Positions 60,381 through 61,385 of a DNA stretch of 61,385 bases are shown here, in pieces (positions within the stretch are counted from its first letter, which is position 1; every line of letters begins with the position of its first letter). The stretch is taken from positions 1 to 61,385 of the forward strand of contig JABBAP010000015.1 of assembly GCA_018607905.1 (NCBI GenBank). The letters are read 5' to 3'. The stretch comes from Paracoccaceae bacterium (GTDB taxonomy: Bacteria > Pseudomonadota > Alphaproteobacteria > Rhodobacterales > Rhodobacteraceae). The notes beneath the pieces were generated by a model. It saw only the letters and a list, made by a program, of their open reading frames with translations. It did not search any database and was not told where the DNA came from. The translations under genes and the position numbers were made by a program.

Positions 60381-61154
60381 ATGCACTTGGATGTGGTTGA
60401 CCTTCATTCCTTTTATTATCGCACCAAATTGGGGCGGATCGCGCAGCGTGCTTTGCGCGAGCGGATCGTGGGGATGTGGCCCAACACCAAAGGGCAAACT
60501 GTTGCAGGGTTTGGGTTTGCGGGGCCGATGTTGCGCCCATTTTTGACGGAAAGTCGTCGGGTGATGAATTTGATGCCCGGGCAGCAGGGTGTTATGCCTT
60601 GGCCCGATGGGCTGCCCAATCATTCGGTGATGGTGGAAGAAACGCTTTGGCCTGTAGCCACGGGAACGGTGGATCGTTTGATCGTGCTGCATGGTTTGGA
60701 AACCTGTGAACGGCAATCTGATTTATTAAACGAGATATGGCGTGTGCTTGGGCCTGGGGGGCGGGCGCTGTTTGTGGTGCCGAACCGTTCTGGGCTGTGG
60801 GCGCGGCGCGATAAAACGCCGTTTGGATTCGGGCGGCCCTACAGTTTAGGGCAGTTGGAATCGCAGTTGCGAAAGCATCAGTTTGTGCCGCTGCGTCAGG
60901 TTTCCGCACTGTTCGCGCCGCCAAGCCACCGCGCGTGGGTGGTTCGATCTGCAAACTGGTTTGAAAAGTTTGGTGGCAAACTGTCGTACATCCTGCCTGC
61001 GGGTGCGGTGATGGTTGAAGTGACAAAACAGGTTCACGCCCCCAAACGACCTGGGCTGACAGAGGCCGTTCGCAAACCGCTCAAGGCACTGGGCGGTGTT
61101 GCCAAACCCGTTACGGGATCGGTGCAGGGCAGCGAAGCCATTCTTGACAAATAA
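60381..61154 (+). CDS. SAM-dependent methyltransferase-like protein
   Basis: A 257-residue protein with a Methyltransf_11-type layout: motif I is degenerate ([16 protein letters not shown] near residue 42 instead of GxGxG), while [45 protein letters not shown] near 98 keeps the post-motif pattern typical of the fold. The basic C-terminal tail is alanine/lysine-rich. It sits divergent to gloB, a frequent neighbour in this group. The substrate is unknown, and SAM binding may be altered. Confidence 0.82.
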   Translation: MHLDVVDLHSFYYRTKLGRIAQRALRERIVGMWPNTKGQTVAGFGFAGPMLRPFLTESRRVMNLMPGQQGVMPWPDGLPNHSVMVEETLWPVATGTVDRLIVLHGLETCERQSDLLNEIWRVLGPGGRALFVVPNRSGLWARRDKTPFGFGRPYSLGQLESQLRKHQFVPLRQVSALFAPPSHRAWVVRSANWFEKFGGKLSYILPAGAVMVEVTKQVHAPKRPGLTEAVRKPLKALGGVAKPVTGSVQGSEAILDK

Positions 61155-61230
61155 ACAGATCAGCTAACACTGAATTTGACACGGCGACGGCGAAGATTCG
61201 ACGAAATCTTGCGTTTAGCGACGTAAAGCC

Positions 61231-61239
61231 TGTGGATAA
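61231..61239 (-). promoter_or_regulatory. Single perfect DnaA-box sequence
   Basis: TGTGGATAA (complement TTATCCACA) is an exact 9-mer DnaA box in the 231-base tail 61155-61385. No second box, AT-rich unwinding region or replication gene is seen nearby, so it is not an origin on this evidence. The rest of the tail holds no gene; it looks like the promoter region of the next gene to the right. Confidence 0.35.
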
Positions 61240-61385
61240 GTCCCAAAAAAATGCACGAAACGTGGCGCAGATTGTCGCGTTTTGACGCAAGTCTTTGGAA
61301 ATAAAGAAAAACCCTCTGTTTGGGGCTCACAATGAATTGTTGCGCCGCAGCAATTGCTTTGCTAATACCGCGCTGATTTAACTTG

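Noticed and set aside
61155-61385. Replication origin suggested by the DnaA box
   Set aside because: Only one box, no unwinding region and no replication genes nearby.
1-61385. CRISPR arrays, insertion sequences, integrase or attachment sites
   Set aside because: No regularly spaced repeats, transposase or integrase reading frames, or direct repeats at the tRNA were found.

Overview
The window is a chromosomal segment from an alphaproteobacterium of the order Rhodobacterales (Roseobacter-like). I infer this from the rpoE-chrR singlet-oxygen sigma/anti-sigma pair with its divergent target operon, the rsmB / heparinase II-III / purH / lspA / DUF3035 / tandem M16 peptidase order, the rbfA / DUF2233 / truB block, and the many ATGA and TAATG translational overlaps. 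I would not name a genus from sequence alone. Coding density is very high: no gene-free stretch exceeds about 270 bases, and I saw no insertion sequence, prophage or CRISPR array.

Layout. 0-2.6 kb: a 5'-truncated ycjX, then ycjF; convergent to them is a two-gene unit (51-aa membrane protein plus group III truncated hemoglobin) behind a promoter whose -35 lies inside an NsrR-like palindrome. 2.7-10.9 kb: FAD monooxygenase, ileS, the leftward rbfA / DUF2233 / truB / DUF1643 block, dapB and a DUF1674 (SDHAF4-like) gene. 10.9-24 kb: rsmB, heparinase, purH, lspA, a BamF-like lipoprotein, two M16 peptidases, mutL, rmuC and a DUF3422 membrane protein. 24-31 kb: the stress module. rpoE-chrR runs leftward; a six-gene operon runs rightward (flavin amine oxidase, DUF1365, chalcone-isomerase-like, GPH/MFS transporter, DUF3833, SDR). 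Both directions carry the same promoter, TGATCC-N18-TATCC. 31-36 kb: an orphan formate dehydrogenase alpha subunit, and a divergent SHMT-like enzyme with a LysR regulator.

36-48 kb: a response regulator and hybrid sensor kinase face an uptake-and-activation cluster: long-chain acyl-CoA-ligase-like AMP-binding enzyme, small membrane protein, LivG, LivH, second small membrane protein, LivM, periplasmic binding protein, LivF and a PaaK-like ligase. The parts suggest import of a carboxylic acid followed by CoA activation, with the two-component system as likely sensor; the substrate is unknown. 48-61 kb: a pseudo-caspase/peptidoglycan-binding protein, a Hint-domain protein, rpmJ, tRNA-Val(GAC), an N-formylglutamate amidohydrolase, a six-TM adenylate cyclase, clpA, a tandem DUF2975 / HTH module, gloB with two neighbours, and a SAM-methyltransferase-like protein.

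The observations I would follow first are the divergent RpoE promoter pair controlling a probable lipid-modification operon, the ChrR-like anti-sigma factor with both zinc-site cysteines replaced by serine, the truncated-hemoglobin unit with its operator-like palindrome, the two small membrane genes embedded in the ABC cluster, and the shift of codon use inside ileS.
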